From: Pseudomonadota bacterium | GTDB lineage: Bacteria; Pseudomonadota; Gammaproteobacteria; Steroidobacterales; Woeseiaceae | NCBI GenBank assembly: GCA_022572185.1 | Contig: JACZWL010000005.1 | Location: forward strand, 1-64,000 | Reading direction: 5' to 3' | Length of the DNA: 64,000 bases | Shown: piece after piece, positions 1 to 8,896 of the stretch | Layout: each line of letters starts with the position of its first letter | Numbering within the stretch: position 1 is the first letter of the stretch | Notes under the pieces: model-generated | Told to the model about the DNA's origin: nothing | The model's database searches: none | Seen by the model: the letters and a program-made list of their open reading frames with translations, nothing else | Made by a program: the position numbers and the translations under genes

Positions 1-248
1 TGACCAGTTCCCGACAGCAGGCGAGACGACTCGATGCCGGCGTCCACCAGTTGCTCCAGCAATAAAATCTTTTCCTCGACCGAGAGCGAATTTCCCTCGC
101 TCGTGGTGCCGAAAACGGCAAGGCCGATGTTTTGTGAAAGCAACCAGCGGCAGTGCTGCACGAGCCTCTCAGGATCGGGACTGAGGTCATCCCTGAAGGG
201 CGTGACAACAGGGGATAGCACACCCGATAAACGTTCAGGTGCAGCCAT
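1..248 (-). CDS. Dihydrodipicolinate synthase (DapA) family protein, N-terminal part
   Basis: Only the first 82 codons lie in the window; the gene runs off the left edge. Seen: an N-terminal VVTPF strand followed by GTTSEGNSLS at about residue 48, the phosphate/pyruvate-binding GTTxE-type motif of the DapA / N-acetylneuraminate lyase family of class I aldolases. Members condense or cleave a keto acid through a Schiff-base lysine, but that lysine would lie outside the window, so the substrate cannot be called. The ATG overlaps the TAA stop of the upstream protease gene by one base (TAATG), which suggests translational coupling. It could be a true DapA or one of the many hydroxy-acid lyase relatives; the SEGN variant of the motif argues slightly for a relative. 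Confidence 0.8.
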   Translation of the reverse strand, partial: MAAPERLSGVLSPVVTPFRDDLSPDPERLVQHCRWLLSQNIGLAVFGTTSEGNSLSVEEKILLLEQLVDAGIESSRLLSGTG

Positions 249-3200
249 TAATTGCGAATGCTGATAATGGTGATGGCAACAAGGCCCTGCGGCGTGTTGT
301 GAGAAATGCCGCCGAGATAAAGCGTATCCGATTCGAGGCCCGTCCAGCTTACGTCAACATTCGCGGTAGTTCCCGCGGTGACGAAGCCGGGTCCGGACGC
401 CGTCATATTGCCCTGGTCGTCGATCAGGCCAAACGCCCAGCCGAGAAGCGTGTAGTTTGCACCGGGGCCGCCCGCGACATTGTCGGTTTCGAATCCGTGA
501 ATCAGGACGGCGTATCGGCCTGCGCCAGGCAAAAGCACATTGAACTGCTCGCGCGAGGTGGGCTCACCGCTTTGCCCGATCTTCGTGCAGTTCACGTTAT
601 CGGGGCAGTAATAGACGTGCATATCGAGGTCGTCATCTCCGTCTGTCAGTTCGTCGAACATGGCAAAGCGCAGATAGAGCTGATCGGCGGGAACGTCGAT
701 CAGGTGCGCTGTTACGCCGTTGGTCGAACGGAATGTGAAGGTCTTGGTCGGGTCCTCATCAACGAAGCCGTTGATGAGCAGCGGTTTGCGCAGGCCATGA
801 ACGCCGGGTGAGTAAGATCCCGTGTAACCGAACTCGACCGGGAAGCTCACACTTCCGGTCCCGCCAAAAGACGTTACTTCGGCCGGCGCGGTCACTGACA
901 CCGGTCTGACGGCAAGTACGCTTCTTACGTCGTGATTACTGCTGGACCAGGTGAGACTGCCGAAACGCCACAGATCGAGCGGTCCGCTGACATAGGTAAG
1001 CGTGACGGTGAATGTCGCGGACTGCCCCGGGCCGATTGTCAGATTCGCCGGTACGACGTCAACCATCATTGCGGGCGGCGCGATTATGCCGGCGACGTAC
1101 GTTTCCGTCTCGTCTCCGACGTTTGTGACGCGACGGCTGATGGTCTGGCTGTTCGCAAGCTGCGAGACGGCGATAGATGGCTGGTTCAGGTCCTCGCCTT
1201 TGAATGAAAAGCCGCCCGCAGACAACGCGTCACAGCGCGTCTGGTCGATAGCCGGTGAGGCGGTACCACAGGCGAAAGCGTCGTATTCATCATCTGTGAC
1301 GTCATAGATGAGGCCGGGATCATTGGCCTTGTTCGGGTCGATATGCCCGCTGCCGAAATCGAAGGGGATCGCCGGTGTCGAACCGCCTTGCTGGTTCACG
1401 GTCTGATACGCGGTCGTCATCAGCGCCGACTTGATTGCGGCCGGACTCCAGCCCGGATGCGCTTCAAGCAGCAGTGCGGCGACACCTGCAACATGTGGTG
1501 TGGCCATCGACGTGCCGGTGATATAAGCGAAATTCTCGCCCGAGACCGAGTTAGCAGCGTCGGGCGTAAATCCGGCCAGAATGTTTATTCCCGGGGCAGT
1601 CACATCCGGCTTGAGAATGTCCTGAACGGGCGCGGGCCCGCGGGCAGAAAACGCGCCCATGACGTTGCCGGTCTCTTCTTCCGTGAGGAAAAATCCCTTG
1701 TCCAGCACAAGCTCGACGGTCTGGCCTGCGTCGATCTCGTCGAGAATCAGGTTTCCATCCGCCTGGCCGATCATCAAAGCCGGGATTACTGGTGATCCGA
1801 GCAATCCCGTCGCGGGCGTCATGACGATTGGTTTGCCCGCGATATTGAAAACCAGTACGGCAATTGCGCCTGCGTCCTCCGCGTTGGCAACCTTGATCTC
1901 AAAACTGCAACCGCCGCGCTGAATAAACGCGATGTTACCCGAGACTTCACTGCCGTTTACAAGTGGTTCGCAGGCGTCGAATGTCGTACCGGCGCTGCCG
2001 TCGTCGAGCACCTCATCATTATCATCGACGAGGATAAGACTGGCTTCGATGGGATCGAGGTCGATCAAAGGCGAAGTGAAACTCGCCTCCTTGACGGCGT
2101 ATTTGCCGGCGATGGATGGCGGGGACGAAACCTCGAGCGCTTCGTCAAAACGCTGGCCATCGCGGCTCGATGCCGCCGTCGTAATAACCCAGGGCGCACC
2201 GGCGGGAGAACCAATCGTTGCAGGGTCCGGTCCTTCGTTGCCGGCGGCGACGGCAGCGAGGACGCCTGCTTTCGCTGCTGCCATTAATGCGATGTCGTCA
2301 GGAGCCGTCGCCGTGCGCAGGGTGCTGCCGACGGAATAGTTAATGATATGGACGCCGTCGGCCACCGCCATATCGATTGCATTCGTGAGATCCGAGGTGT
2401 TGCAGCTGGCACGCAGGTCGCCGGGCCGCAGCCAGCATGCTTTATAGGCCGCAATTCTTGCACGCGGTGCAATACCTTGGACCGCGCCAAGCAGGGTGCC
2501 GAAAATAGAGGCATTAACGCGGTTGCCTGCAGCCGTGGTTGCCGTATGTGTGCCATGACCGTCGGTGTCTCGCGCGGAAATGATTTCTCCATCATCGATC
2601 GGCCCGCTGTTCTGTGCACCATCGATAAAGTAACGAGCGCCGATTAGTTTGTTGTTGCATGTCGTTTCTTCGAACCGTTCGCCGGCCTGACATATTCCGT
2701 TCCAGTTCTCGGGGGGATCAAACAGGAGCTTGTCTTCCTGTGTCTTGTAAATGCGGCATAGCCACTGACCCAGCAAGGAATTTTCGGCCCATGAAGTTCG
2801 ACACAGCCTTGGGCGATCCGCCTCACGGCTGTCCTTGAGGGCAGGGTGCTCCGGCGTTATACCGCTGTCGATCACGGCAATAATCACACCGTCTCCATCC
2901 AGGCCGGGCGTGCCGCGCAATCCTACCGTCGGTTCAAATAGCCCCAGGAACTGTGGACTGAAGTTTGTTGCCAGCGGGCGAATTTCGTCTTCCCAGACGT
3001 TCAGCACTTCTTCGAAATGTTTGAGCTTGTGCGCCTCGGCCGCCGTCATCCGCGCAGCAAAGCCGTTGAGCGTGTATCGGTAGCTGTAAATTTTCTTGGC
3101 GTCAGGGCTGATCCGCGCGAGAGTTTCATCTTGCAGAATACCCAGTTTCGCCGTGTAAGACTGCACGGCTGCACTGTTCTTGTCGAAGGAACGGGCTGGC

Positions 3201-3418
3201 GCCGACAAACCTTTGCCGGCGAGACTCGCAAAGTGCTCGGCCGCAGACGGCGATCTAAGCTGAACGATATAAACTTTGCGCTGCGCGCCCGGGTCCTCGC
3301 TGCCCGCGAGGCGGATGCTCGCAGCGCTACCGCCCTCACGGAGCCGGGTCTCGTTGTCCGACAAGGCGCTGCCGGCCACGAACAAACAGCCGAGAATGAA
3401 CAGCCTGGCAATAGTCAC
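248..3418 (-). CDS. Secreted subtilisin-like serine protease (S8 family) with PA domain
   Basis: A 1056-residue secreted endopeptidase. Seen: a signal peptide over about residues 1-20; an inhibitor-I9-like propeptide at about 48-140; a subtilase fold with Asp184 (AVIDSGI), His288 (DGHGTHTA) and Ser637 (GTSMATPHVAG), plus Asn394 as oxyanion residue; a protease-associated (PA) domain inserted at about 440-560 between the His and Ser blocks; and a beta-rich C-terminal region of some 370 residues ending in a pre-peptidase-C-like jelly roll. The large PA insertion gives the layout of lactocepin and plant subtilases rather than compact Bacillus subtilisins. No sortase or type IX sorting signal is visible at the C-terminus. 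The start is GTG. A TATAAT-like -10 lies at 3450-3455 on this strand, without a good -35. The stop overlaps the downstream aldolase start. Confidence 0.93.
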   Translation of the reverse strand: MTIARLFILGCLFVAGSALSDNETRLREGGSAASIRLAGSEDPGAQRKVYIVQLRSPSAAEHFASLAGKGLSAPARSFDKNSAAVQSYTAKLGILQDETLARISPDAKKIYSYRYTLNGFAARMTAAEAHKLKHFEEVLNVWEDEIRPLATNFSPQFLGLFEPTVGLRGTPGLDGDGVIIAVIDSGITPEHPALKDSREADRPRLCRTSWAENSLLGQWLCRIYKTQEDKLLFDPPENWNGICQAGERFEETTCNNKLIGARYFIDGAQNSGPIDDGEIISARDTDGHGTHTATTAAGNRVNASIFGTLLGAVQGIAPRARIAAYKACWLRPGDLRASCNTSDLTNAIDMAVADGVHIINYSVGSTLRTATAPDDIALMAAAKAGVLAAVAAGNEGPDPATIGSPAGAPWVITTAASSRDGQRFDEALEVSSPPSIAGKYAVKEASFTSPLIDLDPIEASLILVDDNDEVLDDGSAGTTFDACEPLVNGSEVSGNIAFIQRGGCSFEIKVANAEDAGAIAVLVFNIAGKPIVMTPATGLLGSPVIPALMIGQADGNLILDEIDAGQTVELVLDKGFFLTEEETGNVMGAFSARGPAPVQDILKPDVTAPGINILAGFTPDAANSVSGENFAYITGTSMATPHVAGVAALLLEAHPGWSPAAIKSALMTTAYQTVNQQGGSTPAIPFDFGSGHIDPNKANDPGLIYDVTDDEYDAFACGTASPAIDQTRCDALSAGGFSFKGEDLNQPSIAVSQLANSQTISRRVTNVGDETETYVAGIIAPPAMMVDVVPANLTIGPGQSATFTVTLTYVSGPLDLWRFGSLTWSSSNHDVRSVLAVRPVSVTAPAEVTSFGGTGSVSFPVEFGYTGSYSPGVHGLRKPLLINGFVDEDPTKTFTFRSTNGVTAHLIDVPADQLYLRFAMFDELTDGDDDLDMHVYYCPDNVNCTKIGQSGEPTSREQFNVLLPGAGRYAVLIHGFETDNVAGGPGANYTLLGWAFGLIDDQGNMTASGPGFVTAGTTANVDVSWTGLESDTLYLGGISHNTPQGLVAITIISIRN

Positions 3419-3543
3419 GGAGAATTGGGTCCCCAGGTTCTTTCTGTCGATTATAAAGAAACCAGTGTAAGGCCCGGTTTTAAAAGGAACTTAACATATT
3501 CCCACGGCAGTCTGCCAGTAGCGTCCAGCGTAAGCGCCGGGCG

Positions 3544-4104
3544 CTAGTCGTCCCGGTAGCCGGCAAGCTCCTCGGCGGAGTAGCTGACGCCGAGGCCCAA
3601 GGCTATCCGGTTGACAAAATTGAAGTAGGCGACGATCAGTGTGATATCGAGAATATCCTGATCCGACAGACCCTCGGCGCGCAGGGGATCGAGATCGCTT
3701 TCAGTCATTGCCGAGGGCGCCGAGCTTAGTTTCTCGGCGTGTATGACAATATTGCCGAGGCGCGGTTCCAGTACCTCGAGGCCATCCGCGCTCGCGAGTG
3801 TCTGCAGGATGTCTTCGTCCTTGATGTACCGCCCAAGTGCTTGCACGTGATGACTCACACAGTATTCGCAGTCGTTTGTCGCAGACACGACGACGGCAAT
3901 CGCCTCCCGTTCCGCACGACTCAGGCCTGACTTGCCGAACATGATCCTCATGTAAAGATCGAGATGGCTGGCCATCGCATCCGGGTTCAGACTGTGTACC
4001 CGCAGAATGTTTGAAATTGCGCCGCGCTTCTCCAAAAGCTCGGCATACACTTGTGCGAGTTTTCCTTCGGCCTCGGTCACTTCGATTTCTTCAATCCACG
4101 ACAT
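3544..4104 (-). CDS. Carboxymuconolactone decarboxylase / AhpD-like peroxidase-related protein
   Basis: A 186-residue all-helical AhpD-fold protein. The diagnostic motif CEYCVSHH lies at about residues 78-85: two cysteines separated by two residues, then a histidine, the redox centre used by AhpD-type alkylhydroperoxidases. The length and the N-terminal WIEEIEVTEA stretch match the uncharacterised peroxidase-related enzyme subfamily rather than the short, decarboxylating carboxymuconolactone lactonases. The substrate is unknown; reduction of organic peroxides is the likely general role. It lies 16 bases downstream of hemF on the same strand and is probably cotranscribed with tsaC-hemF. That would put a peroxide-handling protein beside an oxygen-dependent step that makes hydrogen peroxide; this link is inference. 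Confidence 0.85.
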   Translation of the reverse strand: MSWIEEIEVTEAEGKLAQVYAELLEKRGAISNILRVHSLNPDAMASHLDLYMRIMFGKSGLSRAEREAIAVVVSATNDCEYCVSHHVQALGRYIKDEDILQTLASADGLEVLEPRLGNIVIHAEKLSSAPSAMTESDLDPLRAEGLSDQDILDITLIVAYFNFVNRIALGLGVSYSAEELAGYRDD

Positions 4105-4120
4105 GGATGCGTTCTTTCAG

Positions 4121-5044
4121 CTATTCCTGCTCCAGCCAATTCTGGGGCCTGAGGTATTCCGCAGTGAGTTTTTCTTCCGGAGAACCCGGTTCCGGTTGCC
4201 AGGCGTATTCCCAGCGCACCCTCGGCGGCAGTGACATCAATATGGACTCTGTTCTTCCGCCGGACTGAAGCCCGAAAAGCGTGCCACGATCGTAAATCAG
4301 GTTGAACTCGACGTAACGGCCGCGACGGTAGAGTTGAAACTCGCGTTGCCGCTTACCGTACGGGTGATTCTTATGCGCATCGACGATCGGCAAATATGCC
4401 GGCAAGAACTGGTCACCAACGGCCCGTGTGAATTCGAAGCATCGCTCAAACCCCCATTCGTTCAGATCGTCAAAGAACAGGCCGCCGACACCGCGTGTTT
4501 CATTGCGGTGCTTCAGGAAGAAATACTCGTCACAGCACTTTTTGTACTTGTCATAAATATCATCACCGAATTTGGTACAGGCTTGCCGTGCTGTGCGGTG
4601 CCAATGAAGTACATCGTCACGAAAGGGGTAGTACGGGGTCAGGTCAAAGCCACCACCGAACCACCAGACCGGCTCGGCCTTGTCAGCTTCAGTACAAAAA
4701 AACCGGAAATTGGCGTGGGTCGTTGGTACGTACGGATTTTTCGGGTGTAGTACGAGTGATACGCCCATCGCCTGGAAGCCGCGACCGGCCAGTTCGGGTC
4801 GTGTCGTGGTTGCCGACGGCGGCAGCTCTTCGCCATGCACATGCGAATAACTGACGCCCGCCTGCTCGAATACGCTGCCATCCACGAGGACCCGGCTTTG
4901 TCCTCCACCCCCGGCTGCACGCTGCCACTCATCGTGGCGAAACTTTTCTTTGCCGTCGATGCCTTCGAGTGCATGAACAATTTGCTGTTGTAACGATTTC
5001 AGGTATTCATCGACCTGCCGAATTGAAGCATCAAAATCGTTCAT
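4121..5044 (-). CDS. hemF: Oxygen-dependent coproporphyrinogen III oxidase
   Basis: Converts coproporphyrinogen III to protoporphyrinogen IX by two oxygen-dependent decarboxylations in haem biosynthesis; acts in the cytoplasm as a homodimer. At 307 residues it has the usual family length and is colinear from end to end. Seen: the glycine-rich [10 protein letters not shown] segment near residue 45, [11 protein letters not shown] near 75, the THANFRFF block near 110, [14 protein letters not shown] near 127 and [19 protein letters not shown] near 245. Its ATG overlaps the tsaC stop by four bases (ATGA), so the two are translationally coupled. Having the aerobic enzyme implies a life with oxygen; ferrochelatase (33.1-34.2 kb) is encoded separately. 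Confidence 0.97.
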   Translation of the reverse strand: MNDFDASIRQVDEYLKSLQQQIVHALEGIDGKEKFRHDEWQRAAGGGGQSRVLVDGSVFEQAGVSYSHVHGEELPPSATTTRPELAGRGFQAMGVSLVLHPKNPYVPTTHANFRFFCTEADKAEPVWWFGGGFDLTPYYPFRDDVLHWHRTARQACTKFGDDIYDKYKKCCDEYFFLKHRNETRGVGGLFFDDLNEWGFERCFEFTRAVGDQFLPAYLPIVDAHKNHPYGKRQREFQLYRRGRYVEFNLIYDRGTLFGLQSGGRTESILMSLPPRVRWEYAWQPEPGSPEEKLTAEYLRPQNWLEQE

Positions 5045-5598
5045 GTCTTTCCTGCTCTCAACACCTTACCGCTCATCAGGTCGCGAATTTCCGAGGGACC
5101 GGCAGCCGGGCCGCAATGACCCGGAACAATGCAGTCTACTAAACTACCGAAGCGGCGGCGGAGAACATAAGCGCTTCGGGCAGGTGGTGTCCCGGCAACA
5201 TTGGCGCTTGTGGAGACGAGCGCTGAATCGGCAGCTTCGCAAAGGGCTGCGGCGACCGGGTGCGTCGTTATCCGAACAGCGAGACCACGATGCTCGCCCC
5301 TGATCCAGTAAGGGACATTTCGCCGGGCCGGCACTATCCAGGTGACGGGTCGCTCGGGACTCGATTTCAGAGCGGTCGTCGCCGGCAAGTCCACCCAATC
5401 TTCAAGTTGCTCGATATCCGATGCGATGAGGACCAGCCCTAAGGCGGGGTCGCGTTTTTTGATCGACAAAATTCGAATAACAGCATCAGCGTAATCAGGA
5501 ATACAACCGAGTCCGAAGACGCCCTCGGTCGGATAAGCAACAATGCCGCCCGATCTCAATATTCTGCCGGCACGATGAATTGGAAATGACAGGGCCAT
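5041..5598 (-). CDS. tsaC: Threonylcarbamoyl-AMP synthase, Sua5/YrdC/YciO family
   Basis: Makes threonylcarbamoyl-AMP from threonine, bicarbonate and ATP, the first step of the t6A37 modification of ANN-decoding tRNAs. The 185 residues match the short TsaC (RimN) form without the extra Sua5 domain. Seen: [12 protein letters not shown] near residue 21, [14 protein letters not shown] near 45 with the KxR ligand-binding residues, [11 protein letters not shown] near 98, and the STSANVAG segment near 130. The order tsaC-hemF with a four-base overlap occurs in other Gammaproteobacteria. YciO paralogues look similar, but the length and gene context favour TsaC. Upstream lies a 268-base gap that holds REP-like repeats. 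Confidence 0.92.
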   Translation of the reverse strand: MALSFPIHRAGRILRSGGIVAYPTEGVFGLGCIPDYADAVIRILSIKKRDPALGLVLIASDIEQLEDWVDLPATTALKSSPERPVTWIVPARRNVPYWIRGEHRGLAVRITTHPVAAALCEAADSALVSTSANVAGTPPARSAYVLRRRFGSLVDCIVPGHCGPAAGPSEIRDLMSGKVLRAGKT

Positions 5599-5663
5599 AG
5601 CCGTAGCTTACTAAGCTTTGTCGCTTGCAGGGCACTTCGCAGGAGTGACTCGGCGGTGCGGTT

Positions 5664-5733
5664 TGTAGGAGCGGCTTCAGCCGCGATTGCGTCAGAACTA
5701 TCAGGTCCGATCGCGGCTGAAGCCGCTCCTACA
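5664..5733. repeat. REP-like inverted repeat pair
   Basis: Two perfectly complementary 24-base arms (5664-5687 and 5710-5733) are separated by 22 bases. Each arm contains its own small palindrome, GCGGCT-tc-AGCCGC, so the unit can fold as one long cruciform or two small hairpins. The sequence TGTAGGAGCGGCTTCAGCCGC belongs to a REP type common in Pseudomonas and Xanthomonas relatives (established knowledge). It lies in the gap between topA and tsaC; on the minus strand it is downstream of topA and upstream of tsaC. Confidence 0.9.
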
Positions 5734-5798
5734 AGCCGCTCCTACAAGCCGCTCCTACAAGCCGCTCCTACAAGCCGCTCCTACGAGCCGCTCCTACG
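5721..5798. repeat. Six-copy 13-bp tandem repeat grown from a REP arm
   Basis: Six head-to-tail copies of AGCCGCTCCTACA start at 5721, 5734, 5747, 5760, 5773 and 5786. The last two copies end in G instead of A. The first copy is the outer end of the right arm of the adjoining REP pair, so the array looks like slippage expansion of a REP end. No spacers and no coding potential. Confidence 0.95.
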
Positions 5799-5866
5799 CG
5801 CACAGCCGGCAGTGAAGTAAATCCGGCGCAAGCAATGCGTATCGTGTTAGCTTGTCCGATGTGCCT

Positions 5867-8317
5867 CTAGGCGTCAGTGCCGCCGGGTTCCTTGCCGGCC
5901 GTAGTTTTCTTCTTCTTCGTGGTTTGCTTTTTTCTGGTCTTTTTCTTCGCCGATTTCTTTTTCGTGGTTTTCTTTGCCGCACTGGTTTTGGTATTCGTTT
6001 TCTTCTTCTTGCCACGCCGCCCCCTGACGGGCGCCGCGGCAAGCAATTCCTTGCATTCCTCCAGCGTCATTGATTTCGGTTCGCGATCCTTGGGCACGCG
6101 CGCATTCTTGGTTTTGTCCGTAACGTATGGCCCATAACGACCATTCAACACCTGAATGCCCTCATCTTCGAAATCCTGAATGATGCGATTGGCATCCTCT
6201 ATTTTCTTGGCTTCAACCAACTCGAGAGCCCGCGGCAGCAGAATCGTATAAGGATCGTCGTCACCGCGGAGTGAGACGTACTTGTCGCCGTAACGAACGT
6301 ACGGACCAAACCGGCCAACGCTCGCGGATACCGGAAGACCATCCGCCGTCTGCCCCAGGTCGCGCGGAAGCTTGAAGAGTTCAAAGGCCTCTTCCAGCGT
6401 AATATCGTTCATCTTTTGACCGGGACGCAGGCCCGCAAACTTTGGTTTCTCCTCGTCATCCTTTGTGCCGATCTGAACGAATGGGCCATAGCGCCCCATG
6501 CGTACAGTGACCGGTTTGCCGGTCTTTGGGTCGACGCCGAGGTCGCGCGCCTGCGCTACCTGCTCGCGGCTTACGCTCTGTTCTTTGTGTTCGACGAGTT
6601 CGGAAAACGGTTTCCAGAAGCTCTCGAGTAACGGGATCATCTTTTTCTTGCCAAGCGATATTGCATCGAGGTCGTCTTCGAGCTTTGCCGTAAAGTCGTA
6701 ATCGACATATTGCGTGAAATGTTCGGTCAGGAAACCGATAACGATTCGGGCAATGTCGGTCGGGATGAACCGCTTGCCATCCATTTCAACATACTCGCGA
6801 TTCTTGAGTGTCGCGATAATGCTTGCGTACGTTGAGGGCCTGCCGATTCCGTATTCCTCAAGCGTCTTGACAAGACTCGCTTCAGTAAATCGCGGGGGCG
6901 GCTCGGTGAAATGCTGTTCGGGACGCAATTCATCGAGGCTGATGACGTCGCCTTCGGCGACTTCCGGCAACAATCGATCGCTTTCGTCATTGCTGATGTC
7001 ATCCTTGCCTTCCTGATAGACGGCCATGAATCCAGGCTCGATGAGAACGGAACCGTTCGCCCGGAAACGATGCCCGTCGTCGCTGTCCGGACCGGCCGCC
7101 ATTTCGAGCGTGACCGTGTCGAACACTGCAGGAACCATCTGACATGCCATCGTACGTTGCCAGATCAGGGTGTACAGCTTCAGCTGGTCCTTGTCCAACT
7201 TGCCTTTGAGCGAGTCGGGAGTGCGGGCGGCCGATGTCGGCCGGATTGCTTCGTGTGCCTCCTGGGCGTTCTTTGCTGTCGTCTTGAATTGGCGAGGAGA
7301 CTCGGGAACGTTCTCGGGACCGTAGCGGTCGGCGATGACATCACGAATTTCGTTCAAGGCGACACTCGCAAGTGTGACGGAATCCGTGCGCATATAGCTG
7401 ATCAGGCCGACGTTGCCTTCGTCGGCAAGCTCGATGCCCTCGTACAGGCGTTGGGCGACACGCATCGTCCACTGGGTATTGAAACCGAGTTTGCGTGAGG
7501 CTTCCTGTTGTAGTGTAGAAGTAGTAAACGGCGCTGCAGGATTTCGTCTGCGCTTCTTCTTCTCTACACTGACGGCTGTCAGTTTCCCGTCGGCAGCATC
7601 GAGAATTGTTTTCTCGACTTCCCTGGCCGAATCCTCGGTTTCGAAAGTGAATTGTTCGACTTTTTCACCACGATATCGAACGAGCCGCGATACAAACGGC
7701 TGCCCTTTCTTGCTCACGTCCGCCTCGATGGTCCAGTACTCGCGAGCATTGAATGCTTCGATTTCCAGCTCTCTTTCGACGATCATCCTTAACGCCGGGC
7801 TCTGTACGCGCCCGGCAGATAACCCCCGCTGGACTTTTTTCCACAGCAGGGGGGAAAGATTGAAACCGACGAGATAGTCGAGTGCCCGACGTGCCTGCTG
7901 TGCGCTGACGAGATCCTCCGAAATGGCACGAGGGTGCGCAATTGCTTCCTTGATCGCGTTTCTCGTTATCTCGTGAAACACGACCCGGTGGACGGGTTTG
8001 TCATTCAGCGCTTTTTTTTCTTTGAGAATCTCTGTCAGATGCCAGGATATCGCCTCTCCCTCTCTGTCCGGGTCAGTCGCGAGGTACAGCGCTTCTGCTT
8101 TCTTGAGCGCGCGTATGATGGCGTTGACATGTTTTTCGTTTCGCTCGATGATCTGATACTTCATCGTAAAACCATCGGCAGTATTCACCGCGCCTTCTTT
8201 GGGCACAAGGTCGCGGACATGGCCGTATGAGGCCATGACGTCAAAGTCCTTACCCAGGTACTTGCTAATCGTCTTTGCCTTGGCAGGAGACTCAACTATG
8301 ACAAGATTCTTGGACAT
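5867..8317 (-). CDS. topA: DNA topoisomerase I (type IA)
   Basis: Relaxes negative supercoils by a transient 5'-phosphotyrosine strand break. The protein has 816 residues. Seen: an N-terminal TOPRIM domain with Glu9 (IVESPAKA) and the TDPDREGE acidic cluster (Asp82, Asp84); catalytic Tyr308 in LISYMRTDS; and the type IA core to about residue 590. The C-terminus differs from E. coli: instead of cysteine zinc ribbons there are cysteine-poor TopA C-terminal repeats with GRYGPF/GRFGPY/GRYGPY signatures near 615, 680 and 735, followed by a Lys/Thr-rich tail of about 50 residues. The same plan occurs in mycobacterial and some proteobacterial TopA; the basic tail is expected to bind DNA. A terminator and a promoter-like pair lie just upstream. 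Confidence 0.97.
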   Translation of the reverse strand: MSKNLVIVESPAKAKTISKYLGKDFDVMASYGHVRDLVPKEGAVNTADGFTMKYQIIERNEKHVNAIIRALKKAEALYLATDPDREGEAISWHLTEILKEKKALNDKPVHRVVFHEITRNAIKEAIAHPRAISEDLVSAQQARRALDYLVGFNLSPLLWKKVQRGLSAGRVQSPALRMIVERELEIEAFNAREYWTIEADVSKKGQPFVSRLVRYRGEKVEQFTFETEDSAREVEKTILDAADGKLTAVSVEKKKRRRNPAAPFTTSTLQQEASRKLGFNTQWTMRVAQRLYEGIELADEGNVGLISYMRTDSVTLASVALNEIRDVIADRYGPENVPESPRQFKTTAKNAQEAHEAIRPTSAARTPDSLKGKLDKDQLKLYTLIWQRTMACQMVPAVFDTVTLEMAAGPDSDDGHRFRANGSVLIEPGFMAVYQEGKDDISNDESDRLLPEVAEGDVISLDELRPEQHFTEPPPRFTEASLVKTLEEYGIGRPSTYASIIATLKNREYVEMDGKRFIPTDIARIVIGFLTEHFTQYVDYDFTAKLEDDLDAISLGKKKMIPLLESFWKPFSELVEHKEQSVSREQVAQARDLGVDPKTGKPVTVRMGRYGPFVQIGTKDDEEKPKFAGLRPGQKMNDITLEEAFELFKLPRDLGQTADGLPVSASVGRFGPYVRYGDKYVSLRGDDDPYTILLPRALELVEAKKIEDANRIIQDFEDEGIQVLNGRYGPYVTDKTKNARVPKDREPKSMTLEECKELLAAAPVRGRRGKKKKTNTKTSAAKKTTKKKSAKKKTRKKQTTKKKKTTAGKEPGGTDA

Positions 8318-8338
8318 TCCTTAGAACTTTCTCAACTC

Positions 8339-8366
8339 AAAAAAAACCGCAGACATTGCCGCGGTT
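8339..8366 (-). terminator. Rho-independent terminator after smg
   Basis: Read on the minus strand, AACCGC (8366-8361) and GCGGTT (8350-8345) form a six-pair stem around a 10-base loop, followed by an uninterrupted T tract over 8346-8339. It ends the dprA-smg transcript before topA. Confidence 0.7.
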
Positions 8367-8368
8367 GA

Positions 8369-8395
8369 ATTACATGCTTGGCTTCTCAGTGTCAA
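8369..8395 (-). promoter_or_regulatory. Possible sigma70 promoter for topA
   Basis: On the minus strand, TTGACA (8395-8390) is followed after 15 bases by TGTAAT (8374-8369), five of six matches to the -10 consensus. The -35 is perfect but the spacer is two bases short. The predicted start point falls inside the terminator stem, so the transcript would not carry the whole hairpin. Confidence 0.4.
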
Positions 8396-8404
8396 GAAGT
8401 ATTA

Positions 8405-8881
8405 TTAATGTACCGCTCCTGCGCTTTCATCGAAAACCAGGTCTTCCATGCGGGCATAGGCAAGTTCCTGGCCGGGTTGACTGAATAAAACCATCAGAAC
8501 GACCCACTTGATTTGCTCAACGTCGATATCCGGCGTTTCGAGCGCCAGAAGGCGGTCAATCAGTATTTCGCGCTGAGGTGGCGACAGAATTCCAATCTGT
8601 TCCAGATATGTTATGAAGCCACGAGAGCCCGCATCGAGACGGGCCTGCTCGGCATCGTTGTATATCCGGGTGCCGTGTGCTGTCTGTGGGTTGTACGTCA
8701 GGCCGCCCTGATTTTCTGCGAGCCCGTCGAGCCAGTCCAGCGCATGATCGATTTCAATATCACCGAAACCAGCCCTGGAGAGCTCGTCGCGAAGTTCGTT
8801 CTGATCCGGTTCCGGTTCTTCTTCCGCGTCGACATAGGTCTCAAAAAGATACATCAGCACATCGAGTACGTTCTCTTTCAT
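8405..8881 (-). CDS. smg: Smg protein (DUF494 family)
   Basis: A 158-residue acidic, mainly helical protein of the DUF494/Smg family; its molecular role is not established. Recognised from the N-terminal MKENVLDVLMYLFETY block, the central GFGDIEIDHALDWLDGL block and the position next to dprA, which matches the smf-smg pair beside def-fmt in E. coli and relatives. The start lies 15 bases after the dprA stop, so the two form an operon ending at the terminator before topA. No transmembrane segment or metal motif is visible. Confidence 0.93.
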   Translation of the reverse strand: MKENVLDVLMYLFETYVDAEEEPEPDQNELRDELSRAGFGDIEIDHALDWLDGLAENQGGLTYNPQTAHGTRIYNDAEQARLDAGSRGFITYLEQIGILSPPQREILIDRLLALETPDIDVEQIKWVVLMVLFSQPGQELAYARMEDLVFDESAGAVH

Positions 8882-8896
8882 GCCTGGAGCCGCTCC

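Noticed and set aside
239-811. 190-codon open frame on the plus strand
   Set aside because: Antisense to the C-terminal part of the S8 protease; no motif and no ribosome-binding site.
5721-5798. Possible CRISPR array
   Set aside because: The 13-base units are directly adjacent with no spacers, and they derive from a REP arm.
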